Origin: Thiohalocapsa sp963695445
Lineage (GTDB): Bacteria; Pseudomonadota; Gammaproteobacteria; Chromatiales; Chromatiaceae
Length of the DNA stretch: 64,000 nucleotides
Assembly (NCBI GenBank): GCA_963695445.1
Contig: CAVOGV010000001.1
Span: forward strand, 124,001-188,000
Direction: 5' to 3'
Numbering within the stretch: the stretch's first letter is position 1; each line of letters opens with the position of its first letter. The position numbers and the translations under genes were made by a program. Positions 9,802 through 19,778 of the stretch are shown here, one piece after another. The notes below the pieces were generated by a model. The model searched no databases and was not told the origin of the DNA. It saw only the letters and a program-made list of their open reading frames with translations.

Positions 9802-11004
9802 TCAGTCCGCGCAAGCACCGGCCGGCCCTTGGCCCTCGGCGCTTGGCCCATCCCTGCACAGGCTATAGCGACCACCGGGGTGTGATGATACATGTCCCTG
9901 CAACTCCAGCAACAACAGCATCGATGAAACCGCCTGCGCCGGCAGGCCGGAGCGGGCGATCAGTTCATCGGGAGCAAGCGGGTCATGGCCCATGCAGTCG
10001 AGCAACAGACGATACTCGGGATCGATGACCGGGGCCGGGCCCGATGCATCGACAGGGTCGTCGCTGACGGCGGGAATCTCCACCAAGAAGCGTCGCAACT
10101 GGGGACTGAGTTCCTCCAGGATCTGTGGTGCACTGTCGACCAGCTTGGCCCCCTGGCGAATCAGCTCATGGCATCCGCGCGCCAGCGGATTGTGTATCGA
10201 GCCGGGGATCGCGAACACCTCTTTGCCCTGCTCGGCCGCATAGCGCGCGGTGATCAGCGAACCACTGCGGGGTGCCGCCTCGATCACCAGCGTACCGAGG
10301 CTCAAGCCGCTGATCAGCCGGTTGCGGCGCGGAAAATGGCTGGCATGCGGGCCCACCCCCGGCGCGAACTCCGTCACCAACGCGCCCACCTCGGCGATCC
10401 GTCTGGCCAGGGCGCGATGCGCGGCCGGATAGGCCCGATCGGGGCCGGTACCGAGCACGGCAATGGTGCGGCCGGACTGCAGCGCGCCCGCGTGGGCCGC
10501 ACCGTCGATACCAACCGCCAGCCCGCTGGTGATGGTCAGCCCCAAGCCCGCCAGATAGCGGGCGAACTCGCGGCTGGTGTCGAGCCCGCCGCGGGTCGGA
10601 TTACGGCTGCCGACGATGGCAAGCTGCGGCTCGGTGAGCAGGGCGACGTCCCCACGCACGTACAGCACCGGCGGTGGCGCGGCCAGCGTCGCGAGCTGGG
10701 GCGGATAGTGCGGATGGTCCGGGGTGAGGATCGCGGCCCCCGGGTGCTCGGCCCATTCCAGGGCGACGTCGATGACCGCCTGATCCGGCGTCTCGAATGC
10801 CGTCGCGGCGGCCGCGGAGACCCCCGCCTCGGCCAGTGCCGCGCGGTCGGCCGATCGCACCGCGGCGGCACTGCCGAATCGCTGCACCAGTTGCGCGACG
10901 GTCCGCGGACCGATGCCCGGCGCCTGCGCCAGGGCCAGCCAATCGATGATCCGCTGGCGTTCGCTCGCGGTCACGGGCGAGGGTGTCGGCGCGGACATCG
11001 GCAT
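9802..11004 (-). CDS. dprA: DNA-processing protein DprA
   Basis: RecA loader that protects incoming single-stranded DNA in natural transformation; 400 residues. It has an N-terminal SAM-like helix-hairpin region (APGIGPRTVAQLVQRFG) and a Rossmann-like core starting LAIVGSRNPTRGG with ITSGLAVGIDGAAH and FPRRNRLISGLS. A C-terminal winged helix ends at GGRYSLC. The last ~18 residues (RDGPSAEGQGPAG...) are encoded by a GGCCCTTGGCCCTCGGCGC-type repeat arm (about 9820-9855), so the natural C-terminus was probably shorter. It is oriented away from def, as in E. coli smf, with the LysM gene 3 bp upstream in the same direction. Confidence 0.93.
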   Translation of the reverse strand: MPMSAPTPSPVTASERQRIIDWLALAQAPGIGPRTVAQLVQRFGSAAAVRSADRAALAEAGVSAAAATAFETPDQAVIDVALEWAEHPGAAILTPDHPHYPPQLATLAAPPPVLYVRGDVALLTEPQLAIVGSRNPTRGGLDTSREFARYLAGLGLTITSGLAVGIDGAAHAGALQSGRTIAVLGTGPDRAYPAAHRALARRIAEVGALVTEFAPGVGPHASHFPRRNRLISGLSLGTLVIEAAPRSGSLITARYAAEQGKEVFAIPGSIHNPLARGCHELIRQGAKLVDSAPQILEELSPQLRRFLVEIPAVSDDPVDASGPAPVIDPEYRLLLDCMGHDPLAPDELIARSGLPAQAVSSMLLLLELQGHVSSHPGGRYSLCRDGPSAEGQGPAGACAD

Positions 11005-11007
11005 CGG

Positions 11008-12245
11008 TTAGAGATCGCGGGGCGGCGCGACGATCTCGCCGACATGCATCGCCTGGGTCGCGGACATCACCAGGGCAAAGCTCACCTCGGGGAAGACGCG
11101 GAACACCATGACCACGCCGGAACGTGAATCAGGCACGATGTAGGTGTCGTCCCTGCGCACCGCCCTGCGGTGCAGCGGCACATTCGGGGCGGGCTTGTCG
11201 CGATCCCAGCCGTCGAGTTCCCAGTCGCCGTACCAGAACGACGTGTCCAGCGGCGACTCGTTCCTCCAGTTCCAGTCGTTGCGCTTGTTGCGCACGGGGT
11301 CGCGGCGTATCTCGCCGCCGCGGTAGACCTCGAAGACATTTCCCACGTCGACCCCCTGCCGCGCGCCGCGGCTCAGGACCACGACATCGTACTGGCCGAT
11401 CTGCGACACGCCGTTCAGCACCGAGATGATCTTACCCTGCACGCCGGCCGGGGCCGGCCGCGGAAAAAAGCTGCGGATGGGCTGGTCGTCGCGCGCGGGT
11501 CGCACGCGGTCACCGATCGCCACTTGCCGCTGCGTTCGCGTCATGATTAAGGTCGCCGGATCGCCGAGGCGCTCGACGCGCGCGCTGCCGATGTAGGTCG
11601 CCTCGAAGCCGAGCAAGCGATTCGTATCCGGGTCGCGTAATTCTTGGCCAGGCCGCAACACCTCATAGCGATCGCTCTCGGCGAACAGGATGCTGCGGAC
11701 GAAGATGGTGCCGCCCGCGCCGGCGAGGAGCCGATTGTCCGGGAACCCGACCACGTAGGGGGCATCGTCGATCTCGCGGGCCTCCGTCACGACCGGGCGC
11801 GACAGAAACGGCGCCACCGCATTGACCGGGATGGTCGGGATCGCCCGATCCAGCTCGGTGACCCGTACCCGCGGCGATAGCTTGACCGTGCGCATACCGC
11901 CACCCGCCGCGCGACGAGCGGATGCGGGGGCTGCCGCCCTCATAGACCAGCTCGAGCACGTCGCCGGGATAGATCCGATTGGGATTGCTCACCCCCGGAT
12001 TGGCCTGCCAGACATCGGGCCAGCGCCAGGGCTCGCGCAGAAAGCGCCCGGCGATGCTCCAGAGGGTGTCGCCGGACTGCACGACATAGGTCTGCGGTGC
12101 ATCGGGGGCGAGTTCGACCTGGGCCGCCAGCGGCCCCGCGGCGGACAGCAGAATCAGCAACAGCAGAGCCCGACACCGCGGCCGCGAGCGCGACCGAAAA
12201 TGTCGGGCGCTCCGCGCGGAACCATGGAACGAGAGTAATGCTCAT
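11008..12245 (-). CDS. LysM peptidoglycan-binding protein (two probable frameshifts)
   Basis: Exported protein of about 410 residues with one LysM domain, located between dprA and def as in many gammaproteobacteria. The start is ATG 12245, preceded by AGGAG at good spacing. A hydrophobic signal segment (LLLLILLSAAGPLAAQ) is in a different frame, so an indel lies around 12170-12190. The LysM motif reads TYVVQSGDTLWSIAGRFL with NRIYPGDVLEL. A second break near 11927-11931, in a run of five G, leads into the long C-terminal region that starts TVKLSPRVR, contains GFEATYIGSARV and ends at 11008. The C-terminal part resembles outer-surface repeat-free domains of unknown role. Confidence 0.8.
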
Positions 12246-12361
12246 ATCGACTCCTGATGTCCGGTAGTTCGCGGTTGGGCTTGGGTGCGGCGCGCGACGT
12301 CGACTGCAAGCGATTGGACCAGAAGTCATTTTCCAGGATCGCAGGGCAGCACGGAGCAGGC

Positions 12362-12389
12362 TTGCATGATGGTGTATCATCACGATATT
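12362..12389 (+). promoter_or_regulatory. Candidate sigma70 promoter for def-fmt-rsmB
   Basis: A TTGCAT -35-like hexamer (12362-12367) and a GATATT -10-like hexamer (12384-12389), 16 bases apart, lie about 60 bp before the def start in an A/T-richer stretch. Prediction from sequence only. Confidence 0.35.
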
Positions 12390-12451
12390 AACGCAACGTA
12401 TCGGCGGCCGACCACAGCCCCATGCATTCCTGACAAAATTTCGGACATATT

Positions 12452-13255
12452 ATGGCCAAACTGCACATTCTGACCTTCCCCGACGCACGGCTGCGGCGCT
12501 GTGCCGAGCCCGTCGAGCAGGTCGACGACGCCATACGGCAGCTGGTCGACGACATGCTCGAAACCATGTACGCCGCACCTGGTATCGGCCTCGCCGCGAT
12601 CCAGGTCGATGTCGCCAAGCGGGTCGTCGTCATCGACACCTCCGACGAAAAGGACCAGCCGCTGTGCCTGATCAACCCGGAGATCTTGTCGCGCAGCGGC
12701 GAGGAGCAAATGGACGAGGGCTGCCTGTCCGTGCCGGGCTTCTACGAGACCGTCACCCGGGCGGAGCGCGTCACGGTGCGCGCGCTCGACCGCGATGGCC
12801 AGCCCTTCGAGCTCGACACCGACGGACTGCTTGCGGTCTGCATCCAACACGAGATCGACCATCTCGACGGGCGACTGTTCGTCGATCACATCTCGTCGCT
12901 GAAGCGCCAACGTATCCGCAAGAAGCTGGAGAAGGAACAGCGCCAGGCACAGCCGGAGCCGAAGGCCGACAGCATCGAATCGCAGGCGCGCGATCTGAAC
13001 CGCGTCGACGGGCGAGCGGTCAAGCTGCCGGGCCTCGTACAGCGATGGCGCCCGTTACCGGATCGATCATCTCACCTGGCTCCGCGCCCTGTGCCGCCCC
13101 GCTTCATTTCGCGTTCGCTTGGCGCCCAGGTTCGCACCCAGCCACCGCACCACTTCACGCCAGCAGCATCTGACAGGTCCCCGCCACCCAGACACCCATG
13201 CCCAACCCGCGCATCATCTACGCAGGAACGCCAGACTTTGCCGTCGCGCCGCTGA
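12452..13255 (+). CDS. def: Peptide deformylase (C-terminus reads through)
   Basis: Removes the N-formyl group from nascent proteins. The three metal/active-site motifs are present: GIGLAAIQV, EGCLSVPG and HEIDHLDG, the last containing the two zinc/iron histidines and catalytic glutamate. The conserved part ends near residue 172 (about 12966), the normal Def length, but the frame stays open for ~95 further residues and overlaps fmt by 58 bp. A single-base shift would end the protein at a TGA at 12996-12998. Given the many indels nearby, loss of the true stop by sequencing error is likely; a real extension is possible but the added residues look non-coding. Confidence 0.92.
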   Translation: MAKLHILTFPDARLRRCAEPVEQVDDAIRQLVDDMLETMYAAPGIGLAAIQVDVAKRVVVIDTSDEKDQPLCLINPEILSRSGEEQMDEGCLSVPGFYETVTRAERVTVRALDRDGQPFELDTDGLLAVCIQHEIDHLDGRLFVDHISSLKRQRIRKKLEKEQRQAQPEPKADSIESQARDLNRVDGRAVKLPGLVQRWRPLPDRSSHLAPRPVPPRFISRSLGAQVRTQPPHHFTPAASDRSPPPRHPCPTRASSTQERQTLPSRR

Positions 13256-14135
13256 AGGCGCTGCTCGCCGAAGACTACGACGTGATCGCTGTCTACACCC
13301 AACCGGACCGGCCCGCCGGACGTGGTCGAAAGCTGACACCTTCGCCGGTCAAACAGACCGCCCTCGACGCCGGCATCGACGTGCAGCAGCCGGTTTCGCT
13401 GAAGGACGAGCAGGCTTTGGGCACGCTGCGGGCGTGGGATGCCGATCTGATGGTGGTCGCCGCCTACGGGCTGCTGCTGCCGCCCGCGGCCCTGGCCGCG
13501 ACGCGTCTGGGCTGCGTCAACATCCACGCATCGATCCTGCCGCGCTGGCGCGGCGCAGCGCCGATCCAGCGCGCCATCCTCGCCGGCGACGCGCGCACCG
13601 GCATCAGCATCATGCGCATGGAGGCCGGGCTGGACACCGGCCCGGTCTATCTCGACAGGCAGATCGACATCGCTGCCGACGAAACCGGCGGTAGCCTGCA
13701 CGACCGGCTCGCGCCGCTCGGCGCGGAGGCCTTGCTGGCGGCGCTGCCCGGCATTCTCGACGGCAGTCTGCGACCGACACCACAGGACGACAGCCTGGCC
13801 AACTACGCGAAGAAGCTCGGCAAGGACGAGGCACGCATCGACTGGACTCAGCCGGCAACCGACATCGAGCGCCAGGTTCGCGCCTTCAACCCCTGGCCCG
13901 TGGCACAGACCGCGCTCGCCGCCGAGACCCTGCGCATCTGGTCCGCCCATGCGCTGCAAGACGCGGCCGACGCGCGGACCCCGGGCGGGTCGTCGCCGCA
14001 AACCGCGACGGCATCGATGTCGCCACCGGCTCCGGGCTGCTGCGCATCAGCATGCTGCAAGCGCCCGGCAAGCGACCGATGCCGGCGCTGGATTTCATCA
14101 ATGCCCGCAACCTCGACGGTGCCCGGCTTGCCTGA
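13198..14135 (+). CDS. fmt: Methionyl-tRNA formyltransferase (frameshift near 13980)
   Basis: Formylates initiator Met-tRNA with 10-formyl-THF; about 312 residues once joined. The N-terminal domain has IIYAGTPDFAV, the hydrolase motif region NIHASILPRWRGAAPIQ and the SLLPxWRG-type loop. The C-terminal OB-like domain begins normally, then the frame breaks near 13978-13985 (a GGACCCCGGGCGGG run). Restoring one base continues with RVVAANRDGIDVATG and MPALDFINARNL to TGA 14133-14135. Left uncorrected, the frame runs on into rsmB and gives a false 472-residue fusion. It is in the conserved def-fmt-rsmB order. Confidence 0.93.
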
Positions 14136-14217
14136 ACCAAGCCACAAGTCGCCACGCCGCCAGTCGCCGCGCGTCGGAAAGCCAACGGGGCGCGAGACCG
14201 ACGCCAGCGGCGCCGCG

Positions 14218-15544
14218 GTGCGCGCGGCGGCCGCGCGGGTGGTGCATGCCGTGCGCGTGGACGGACGCTCGCTGACCGATGCCCTGCAGGACGCGACAAC
14301 GGACTTCGACGAACGCGACGGCGCGCTGTTGCAGGCGCTGTGCTTCGGCACCCTGCGCCTGCTGCCGAGACTGGACGCATTGACGGCACTGCTGCTGACG
14401 CGACCGCTGCAACGCGGCGATCGCATACTCAAAGACGCTCATGGCGGTCGGTCTGTACCAGTTGACAGCGATGCGCATACCCGAGCATGCCGCGGTCGCG
14501 GCCACGGTCGGTGCCGCGCGCAGCCTCGGTCGACCTCGTGCGGCCGGGCTCATCAACGCCACGCTCCGGCGCTTCCAGCGCGAACGCGCGGCGCTGCTGG
14601 CACGCATCGACGATGATCCGGCCGCGCGCTGGCTGTTTCCCGACTGGCTGCTGACACGGCTGCGGCAAAGCTGGCCCGAGCAGTGGCAGAGCATCGTCGA
14701 CGCCAGCAATGAACAGGCGCCGATGACCCTGCGCGTGAACCGTCGGCGCGGCGATATCCGCGCCTATGCCGAACTGCTCGCCGGCAACGGCCTATCGGCG
14801 CGGCCAGTGCCGGGTCTCGCGGACGCGCTCACGCTCGACCGTCCGCTACCCGCGCGCGCGCTGCCTGGGTTCGCCGACGGCCTCGTGTCGATCCAGGATG
14901 CCTCAGCCCAGCTGGCCGCGGTATTACTGGACGCGCAGCCCGGCGAACGCGTGCTCGACGCCTGCGCCGCCCCCGGCGGCAAGACCGCGCACATTCTGGA
15001 ACGCGGTCCCGCCGCCGGTGGCGGTGCTGAAGTCGCCCCCGACGTGACCCCTTACGTAACCGCAGTAGACATCGATCCGGCACGGCTCGAGACGCTGCAG
15101 AGCAATCTCGAACGACTCGGCCTGCAGGCCCGAGTGTTCACGGCCGATGCCGCCCACGCCAACCCGGACTGGCCCGGCGCGCCCTACCACCGCATCCTGC
15201 TCGACGCACCCTGTTCGGCCACTGGCGTGATCCGCCGCCACCCCGACATCAAATGGCTGCGCCGGGACTCGGACATCGCCACGCTGCGACAAACCCAGCG
15301 CGACATGCTTGAGGCCCTGTGGCCGCTGCTGCTTCCCGGCGGGCGCCTGCTGTACGCGACCTGCTCCGTGCTGCCGGACGAGAACGACGCCCAGGTGCGC
15401 GCCTTCCTGGCCGCCCACGACGACGCGAGCGAGCGGCCCATCGCGGCGACCTGGGGCCTGCCGCGACATCCCGGCCGGCAACTGTTGCCCGCCCAGGGCG
15501 GCGGCGACGGCTTCTACTACGCGCTGCTGGAGAAGGCGTCGTGA
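14218..15544 (+). CDS. rsmB: 16S rRNA m5C967 methyltransferase RsmB (frameshift at 14431-14433)
   Basis: Methylates C967 of 16S rRNA. The N-terminal NusB-like domain (ARVVHAVRVDGRSLTDAL, DERDGALLQALCFGTLR) is in one frame. Deleting one A of an AAA run at 14431-14433 joins it to LMAVGLYQL and the catalytic domain, with the SAM motif VLDACAAPGGKT, the DAPCSATGVIRRHPD segment holding one catalytic Cys, and YATCSVLP with the other. The exact start is unclear: the GTG at 14218 is the first canonical codon at the right place, but it lacks a clear ribosome binding site and a further indel upstream is possible. The stop overlaps the next start as TGATG. Confidence 0.92.
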
Positions 15545-16113
15545 TGGCCCCGCGACCGCGCCGGACCTGGCGATACCTCGCATTCGCGGCCCTCATGCTC
15601 GGTCTCGTCGCCGGCTTCGCCGCCGACGGCTTCAACGTCACCGAGGTCAACACGCGCCTGGTCGACGGCACCTACGTCATGGATGCGCAAATCGATTACG
15701 ACTTCAGCGAGCGCGCGCTGGAGGCCCTCGACAATGGCGTGCCGCTGACGCTGGAAGTACACATACAGGTGCGCCCGGAGGACGACTGGATCTGGGACAA
15801 CAGCCTGGTCGATCAGCGCATGCGCTATCGCATTCGCTACAAGCCGTTGTCGGAACGCTATCTGGTCTCGCGACTGCCGGGCGAGAACGGTCGCACCTAC
15901 GTGACCCGTGAGGCCGCCGTGACGGCGCTGGGCGAGATCAAGGGCCTGCAGCTGCTGGACCAGAGCCGGCTGGAGCCCGATGTGGCCTACGAGGTCCAGA
16001 TCCGCGCGTCCCTCGACATTGAGGAGCTACCGCTACCGTTGCGGCCGATGGCCTACCTATACCCGTCCTGGAAGCAATCCAGCGAGTGGACCAAATGGCC
16101 GTTAACACCCTGA
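15544..16113 (+). CDS. DUF4390 domain-containing protein
   Basis: A protein of 189 residues beginning at ATG 15544, overlapping the rsmB stop by one base, which suggests translational coupling. An N-terminal hydrophobic segment after MAPRPRRTWRYLA looks like a signal peptide or anchor, so the protein is likely periplasmic. The mature part starts near FNVTEVNTRLVDGTYVMDA and fits the DUF4390 family that sits between rsmB and ntrY in many beta- and gammaproteobacteria. Function is unknown. The gene overlaps the ntrY start. Confidence 0.85.
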   Translation: MAPRPRRTWRYLAFAALMLGLVAGFAADGFNVTEVNTRLVDGTYVMDAQIDYDFSERALEALDNGVPLTLEVHIQVRPEDDWIWDNSLVDQRMRYRIRYKPLSERYLVSRLPGENGRTYVTREAAVTALGEIKGLQLLDQSRLEPDVAYEVQIRASLDIEELPLPLRPMAYLYPSWKQSSEWTKWPLTP

Positions 16114-18309
16114 AATCCTGGGCTCGCCGGATCGGCCACCCGGGCGCGATCGGCGTCGGCTTCCTGATGGTCGCGCTGCTGGTTGCGCTGCACCTGATGA
16201 GCAACGCGGTGCAGAACTCAGAATCCCTGAGTCGCGCCTTCGTGCCGCTGCTGGGGCTGGTGCTGCTGGGACTGTTCGCGCTCGCGCTGATGGTCGGCGT
16301 CAACGTCACCCGCCTGGTGCTGAGTTATCGGCGCCAGGCGGCCGGATCGCGACTGACGGCGCGCATCGTCTTTTTGTTCGCGCTGATCGCGTTGCTGCCG
16401 CTGGGCGTGGTCTACTACTACTCGCTGGGCTTTCTGATGCGCGGTATCGACAGCTGGTTCGATGTCGAAATCGATAGTGCCATGGCCGATGCGCTGACGC
16501 TGAACCAGGCATCGCTGGACCTGAACCAGCGCGTGCTGATGAAGTACAGCACGCAATTGCTCGCCGGTATCGAGGACCGCTCGGCAACGGCGCTGGCGCT
16601 GACCCTCGACGATCTGCGCCGCCAGGCCGGCGCATTGGAGCTGACCGTTTACGAACCCAATGGACAGGTGATCGGTACCGCCATCGACGATCCAACACAG
16701 CTGGTACCCGACCATCCCGAGCGCGAGGTCATGCAGGGGCTGCGCATGGGGGCCGACTATGTCGGGCTGGAGACCGGCGACGACGGCGAACTGATCGTGC
16801 GCGTGCTGGTCAACGACCCGCGCGCCCGCCCGCTGTTGCTGCAGGCCATCTTTCCGACCTCGGCGCGCATCAGCGAGCTGGCCCTGAGTCTGGAGGATGC
16901 CTACAACCGCTACAGCGAGCTGTCGTATTTACGGCGCTCGCTGAAGTTCAGCTTCTCGCTCACCCTGTCGCTGGTCCTGGTATTCGGACTCATGGCCGCG
17001 CTGTTGGCGGCCTTCGCAACCGCCCGACGGCTGGCCGCCCCGGTGGCGGACATCGCCCGCGGCACCCGCGCCGTCGCAGAGGGAAATTACGAGCAGCAAC
17101 TGCCGCTGCCGGCCCATGACGACGAGCTGTCGTTTCTGGTGGCGTCCTTCAACGCCATGACCAAGCGGATCGCCCAAGCGCGCGACCAGACCGCCCGCAG
17201 CCAGCGCGCGGTCGAGGAGCAGCGCAGCTATCTGCAGACGGTGCTGCGCCGACTCTCCAGTGGCGTCATCGCGTTCGACGAGGCGCAGAACTTGGGCACC
17301 CTGAACCCCGCCGCACGCCAGATCCTGCGCCTGAACGAGGCGACCGACGAACAGCTCTCGCTGGATGAGTTGGAGGCAGCCCATCCGCGACTCATGCACT
17401 GGGGAGAGACGGTGCGCCGATACATCGCCGGCGGCCAGGAATGGCGCGAAGAAGTGACACTGTTCGGCAACGACGGACGCCAGGTGCTGATGTGCCGCGG
17501 CAGCCCGCTCACCAGCACCAGCGGCGAGGCGGTCGGGCACGTCGTCGTCTTCGATGACATCACCACGCTGATCCGCGCCCAGCGCGACGCGGCCTGGGGC
17601 GAGGTGGCGCGCCGCCTGGCCCACGAAATCAAGAATCCACTGACGCCGATCCAACTCTCGGCGGAACGGCTGCGCCACAAATTGCTGAAAAAATTGCCGG
17701 AGCCCGACGCCCGCGTGGTCGACCGAGCCACGCACACCATCGTGCAGCAGGTTGAAGCCATGAAGGCCATGGTCAACGACTTCGCCAACTACGCCCGCGC
17801 GCCGGAAATGCAGGATCACCCGTTCAAGCTCGACGAGTTGGTGGCCGAGGTGCTGGAACTGTACCGCGCCAGCGCCAATAAAATCTCGTCGGACCTCGGT
17901 GCCGAGGGCGCCTTGGTGCGCGGCGACTCCAAACGGCTGCGACAGGTCATTCACAATCTGCTCAAGAATGCCGGCGAGGCCCTGGAGGGCCGAGACGACG
18001 GCCAGATCCGCGTCGCAAACGCGGCTGATCCAAGACAGCGAATCGCCAGCCGTCGAATTCAGCATCGACGACAACGGCGGCGGCATCCCCCAGGATCTGA
18101 TCGACAGACTGTTCGAACCCTATGTGACGTCAAAATCCAGGGGCACCGGGCTTGGCTTGGCCATCGTCAAGAAGATTATTGAGGAACACGGCGGTATCAT
18201 CACCGCAGAGAACGCGGAATCCGGGGCGCGCTTCACGGCCAGGCTGCCGGTTTGGCGCGAAGACCCATCCGCGACGGTGACGCCGATCCGGCAAGCAGGA
18301 GAACCATGA
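16095..18309 (+). CDS. ntrY: NtrY-like membrane sensor histidine kinase (frameshift near 18016)
   Basis: Membrane histidine kinase of about 737 residues. Several N-terminal transmembrane helices flank an extracytoplasmic region, followed by a HAMP linker (ARRLAAPVADIARGTRAVAEG), a PAS-like region and the phosphoacceptor motif RRLAHEIKNPLTPIQLSAER. The ATPase domain has the N box HNLLKNAGEAL, then the frame breaks; removing one G near 18016 joins it to the G1 box IDDNGGGIP and G2 box SRGTGLGLAIVKKI. The stop overlaps ntrX as ATGA, so kinase and regulator are one transcription unit. The NtrYX role (nitrogen, redox or envelope) is inferred from the family; the start could also be at 16086. Confidence 0.9.
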
Positions 18310-19673
18310 GCGCGACACATATACTCGTCGTGGACGACGAGCCCGACATCCGCGAAACCGTGCAAGACATCCTCGAGGACGAGGGTTACACCGTCGCCAA
18401 TGCGGAGAACGGCGAGTCGGCTCGGCACGCGCTCCGCGACCGCAAGCCCGACCTGATGCTGCTCGACATCTGGATGCCCGATCTGGACGGCATCAGTCTG
18501 CTCAAGGAATGGGCCGAAGACGACGGCCTGCCCTGCCCGGTGATCATGATGTCCGGCCACGGCAATGTCGAAACCGCGGTCGAGGCCACCCGCCTGGGCG
18601 CCTACGACTTCCTGGAAAAGCCGCTGTCCATGGCCAAGCTGCTGCTCACCGTCGAGCGTGCCCTGGAAGCGGAAAAGCTCGAGCGCGAGAATGTCGGCCT
18701 GCGCCGCCGTGCGCCGCTGGTGCACGAGCCGGCGGGGCGCTCCGCCGCCATGCAGCGGTTGCGCGAGCAGGTCAAGCGCATCGCTCAGCACGACACCTGG
18801 GTGCTGATCACCGGCGAGGCCGGCTCCGGCCGCGAGACCTTCGCGCGCTTCCTGCACTCCCAGAGCGCGCGCAAGGAACGGCCGTTCATCGACCTTGGCG
18901 TGTCCGGAATCTCCCGCGGCAATGCGGCGCGGGAGCTGTTCGGCAGCGAGGAAGGCGGCCACGTGCACTACGGCAGTCTGGAGCAGGCCGCCGGCGGCAC
19001 CCTGCTGCTCGACGAGGTCGCGGACATGGACCTGGAGGCTCAGGGACAGCTGCTGGGCGCCCTCGACACCGGCTCCTTCCTGCGGGTCGGCGGCAGCGAC
19101 CCGGTCGCCATCGATGTGCGCATCATCGCCGCTACCCAGCGCGACCTGAAGGAAGAGGTCCGCTGCGGCGGTTTTCGCGAGGACCTGTTCTACCACCTCA
19201 ACGTGGTGCCGCTGAACATCCCGCCGCTGCGCGAGCACGCCGAAGACATCCCGGACCTGCTCAGCTACTACGTCGACTACTTCGCGACCCACGAGAAGTT
19301 GCCGTACCGGCGCTTCAGCGTCGGCGCGCAGAACTTCCTGCGCAACTACAGCTGGCCCGGCAACATCCGGGAGCTCAAGAATCTGGTCCAACGCGTGCTC
19401 ATCCTCGGCGCCGGCGACGAGATCACGCAGACCGAGGTGGAGACCGCGCTCGGCTCGACGCCGCCGGTGCCCACGCTCCCGCTGGAGGGCATGGTGTCCT
19501 TCGACCAGCCGCTGCGGCAGGCCCGCGAACAGTTCGAAAAGGCCTACCTGGAATACCAGCTCGACAAACACATCGGCAACGTCAGCAAAATGGCCAAAGA
19601 GGCGGGCATGGAACGGACGCATCTTTACCGCAAGCTGCGATCCCTGGGCATCGAGATCAAGGAAAGGCGTTGA
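18306..19673 (+). CDS. ntrX: NtrX-like response regulator with degenerate AAA+ motifs
   Basis: Response regulator of 455 residues: an N-terminal receiver domain (ILVVDDEPDI; phosphoacceptor Asp in LMLLDIWMPD; KP in LEKPLS), a central AAA+ domain and a C-terminal Fis-type helix-turn-helix (GNVSKMAKEAGMERTHLYRKL). The Walker A reads GEAGSGRET with Arg at residue 176 where Lys is normal, and the GAFTGA loop that contacts sigma54 is absent; the region reads FGSEEGGHVHYGSLEQAAGG. Activation of sigma54 promoters therefore looks unlikely, and it may act as a DNA-binding repressor or sigma70 regulator. The start is ATG 18306 with AGGAG upstream. Confidence 0.92.
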   Translation: MSATHILVVDDEPDIRETVQDILEDEGYTVANAENGESARHALRDRKPDLMLLDIWMPDLDGISLLKEWAEDDGLPCPVIMMSGHGNVETAVEATRLGAYDFLEKPLSMAKLLLTVERALEAEKLERENVGLRRRAPLVHEPAGRSAAMQRLREQVKRIAQHDTWVLITGEAGSGRETFARFLHSQSARKERPFIDLGVSGISRGNAARELFGSEEGGHVHYGSLEQAAGGTLLLDEVADMDLEAQGQLLGALDTGSFLRVGGSDPVAIDVRIIAATQRDLKEEVRCGGFREDLFYHLNVVPLNIPPLREHAEDIPDLLSYYVDYFATHEKLPYRRFSVGAQNFLRNYSWPGNIRELKNLVQRVLILGAGDEITQTEVETALGSTPPVPTLPLEGMVSFDQPLRQAREQFEKAYLEYQLDKHIGNVSKMAKEAGMERTHLYRKLRSLGIEIKERR

Positions 19674-19680
19674 GATGCTG

Positions 19681-19770
19681 AAGTTTCGAGTGGCGAGTAT
19701 CGAGCAAGAAGGTGACGAGCAACCAATGCAGCAGCCCCCCCTAGCACCTCGACACTCGAACCTCGATACT
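19681..19770. repeat. Dispersed intergenic repeat, family 2 (best copy)
   Basis: Imperfect inverted repeat: left arm AAGTTTCGAGTGGCGAGTAT then CGAG, right arm CTCGACACTCGAACCTCGAT then ACTT, with about 42 bases between them. It fills the ntrX-trkA gap and ends 8 bases before the trkA ATG, so it lies in any trkA leader. Confidence 0.75.
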
Positions 19771-19778
19771 TCTTCCGA

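Noticed and set aside
13198..14616. Apparent 472-residue fusion of Fmt with RsmB
   Set aside because: The frame leaves the conserved Fmt sequence near 13980 and enters RsmB by an indel; the two genes have separate natural ends.
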